Assembly: GCF_018882185.1 (NCBI RefSeq)
Contig: NZ_JACVOY010000001.1
Location: forward strand, 248,001-312,000
Length of the DNA: 64,000 nucleotides
Origin: Polynucleobacter sp. AP-Latsch-80-C2
Lineage (GTDB): Bacteria; Pseudomonadota; Gammaproteobacteria; Burkholderiales; Burkholderiaceae
Reading direction: 5' to 3'
Shown here piece after piece: positions 63,709 through 64,000 of this stretch. The position numbers and the translations under genes were made by a program. The stretch's first letter is position 1. The number at the start of each line of letters is the position of its first letter. The notes beneath the pieces were generated by a model, which ran no database searches, was not told the DNA's origin, and saw nothing but the letters and a program-made list of their open reading frames with translations.

Positions 63709-64000
63709 ATGGGCTTACTGACATATTCTCCGACCCGTACGCGGGTCAAAATCTGCGGATTACGCACTCCAGCGGATATTGATGCTGCTGTGGCCGCAGG
63801 GGTGGATGCGGTAGGATTTGTGTTTTATCCGCCCAGCCCACGTGCTGTAAGTCCTAATATCGCTGCCCAGCTGATTTCTAGGCTTCCAGCAGGGGTAGAT
63901 GCGGTTGGCCTACTTGTAAACGCAACAGATGCTGATTTTGCTGCGATTAAAGCCATTGCACCCATCACCTTATGGCAGTTTCATGGGGATGAGTCCCCAG
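63709..64000 (+). CDS. trpF: Phosphoribosylanthranilate isomerase, N-terminal part (3' end outside window)
   Basis: The reading frame from ATG 63709 is open to the right edge (97 codons of about 220). It begins YSPTRTRVKICGLRTPADIDAAVAAGVDAVGFVFYPPSPR, the TrpF start with the catalytic Cys in KICG. It catalyses the Amadori isomerisation in tryptophan synthesis. Probably leads a trpFBA operon beyond the window. Confidence 0.95.
   Translation, partial: MGLLTYSPTRTRVKICGLRTPADIDAAVAAGVDAVGFVFYPPSPRAVSPNIAAQLISRLPAGVDAVGLLVNATDADFAAIKAIAPITLWQFHGDESP

Noticed and set aside
1-64000. tRNA, rRNA, insertion sequences, CRISPR arrays, phage genes
   Set aside because: None seen: no regularly spaced short repeats, no transposase or integrase motifs and no cloverleaf-like stretches in the short intergenic regions.

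Overview
The window reads as a stretch of a betaproteobacterial chromosome. The closest gestalt is Polynucleobacter or a close freshwater relative in the Burkholderiaceae. This is inferred from gene order (gltA-leuC-lipoprotein-leuD-leuB-asd-fimV-truA-trpF; mdh/GntR/sdhCDAB-sdhE-gltA; aceE-aceF-lpdA with a lipoyl domain on E3), from Burkholderiales-type DUF2863, DUF3429 and DUF4936 proteins, from a moderate-to-low G+C appearance and from very tight gene packing. No search could be run, so the genus is an inference. I see no rRNA, tRNA, insertion sequence, phage gene or CRISPR array, and no gene-free stretch longer than about 215 bases.

Layout. 1-4408 (+): end of glnA, then ntrB, ntrC and an exonuclease III gene. 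4444-10687 (-): oligopeptidase A, folD and a FixJ/FixL-like two-component pair. 10892-16976 (+): the pyruvate dehydrogenase operon aceE-aceF-lpdA. 17090-32690 (+): an AraC-type regulator followed by a long, mostly overlapping catabolic operon: a three-subunit molybdenum hydroxylase, an acyl-CoA synthetase, an enoyl-CoA hydratase-family protein, a branched-chain-type ABC transporter, a Bug/TctC binding protein, UbiD, UbiX and a DUF4936 protein. 32752-47293: mostly minus-strand housekeeping genes (phasin, IclR regulator, pyrD, the two N-end-rule transferases, NUDIX, pabBC, cyclophilin, DsbA-like isomerase, rarA, 3-hydroxybutyryl-CoA dehydrogenase, GST, aminotransferase), with an EamA permease and a DD-endopeptidase on plus. 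47372-49359 (+): yaaA and DUF2863. 49442-50815 (-): mdh and a small secreted protein. 50976-64000 (+): GntR regulator, sdhCDAB-sdhE-gltA, leuC-lipoprotein-leuDB, asd, fimV-like, truA and the start of trpF.

The main accessory system is the 18-32 kb operon. The order of its first five genes (large, FAD and 2Fe-2S subunits, CoA ligase, hydratase-family protein) matches hmfABCDE of 2-furoate catabolism, and the UbiD/UbiX pair would match HmfF/HmfG, which decarboxylate 2,5-furandicarboxylate to furoate. The predicted route is uptake by the ABC/Bug systems, UbiD decarboxylation, activation to furoyl-CoA, ring hydroxylation by the Mo enzyme, and hydrolysis to 2-oxoglutarate, which enters the TCA cycle. 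Two direct repeats 20 bp apart upstream of the operon look like the operator of the adjacent AraC protein.

Other points of interest are: an NtrC whose sigma-54-activation machinery is damaged at three signature positions; a perfect intrinsic terminator inside the start of ntrB; a recently duplicated or homogenised lipoyl domain in aceF; and a recurring TTGCG-N-TGCAA palindrome near the phasin, aceE, araC-type and sdhC genes. The last suggests a shared acetyl-CoA/PHB-type regulon.
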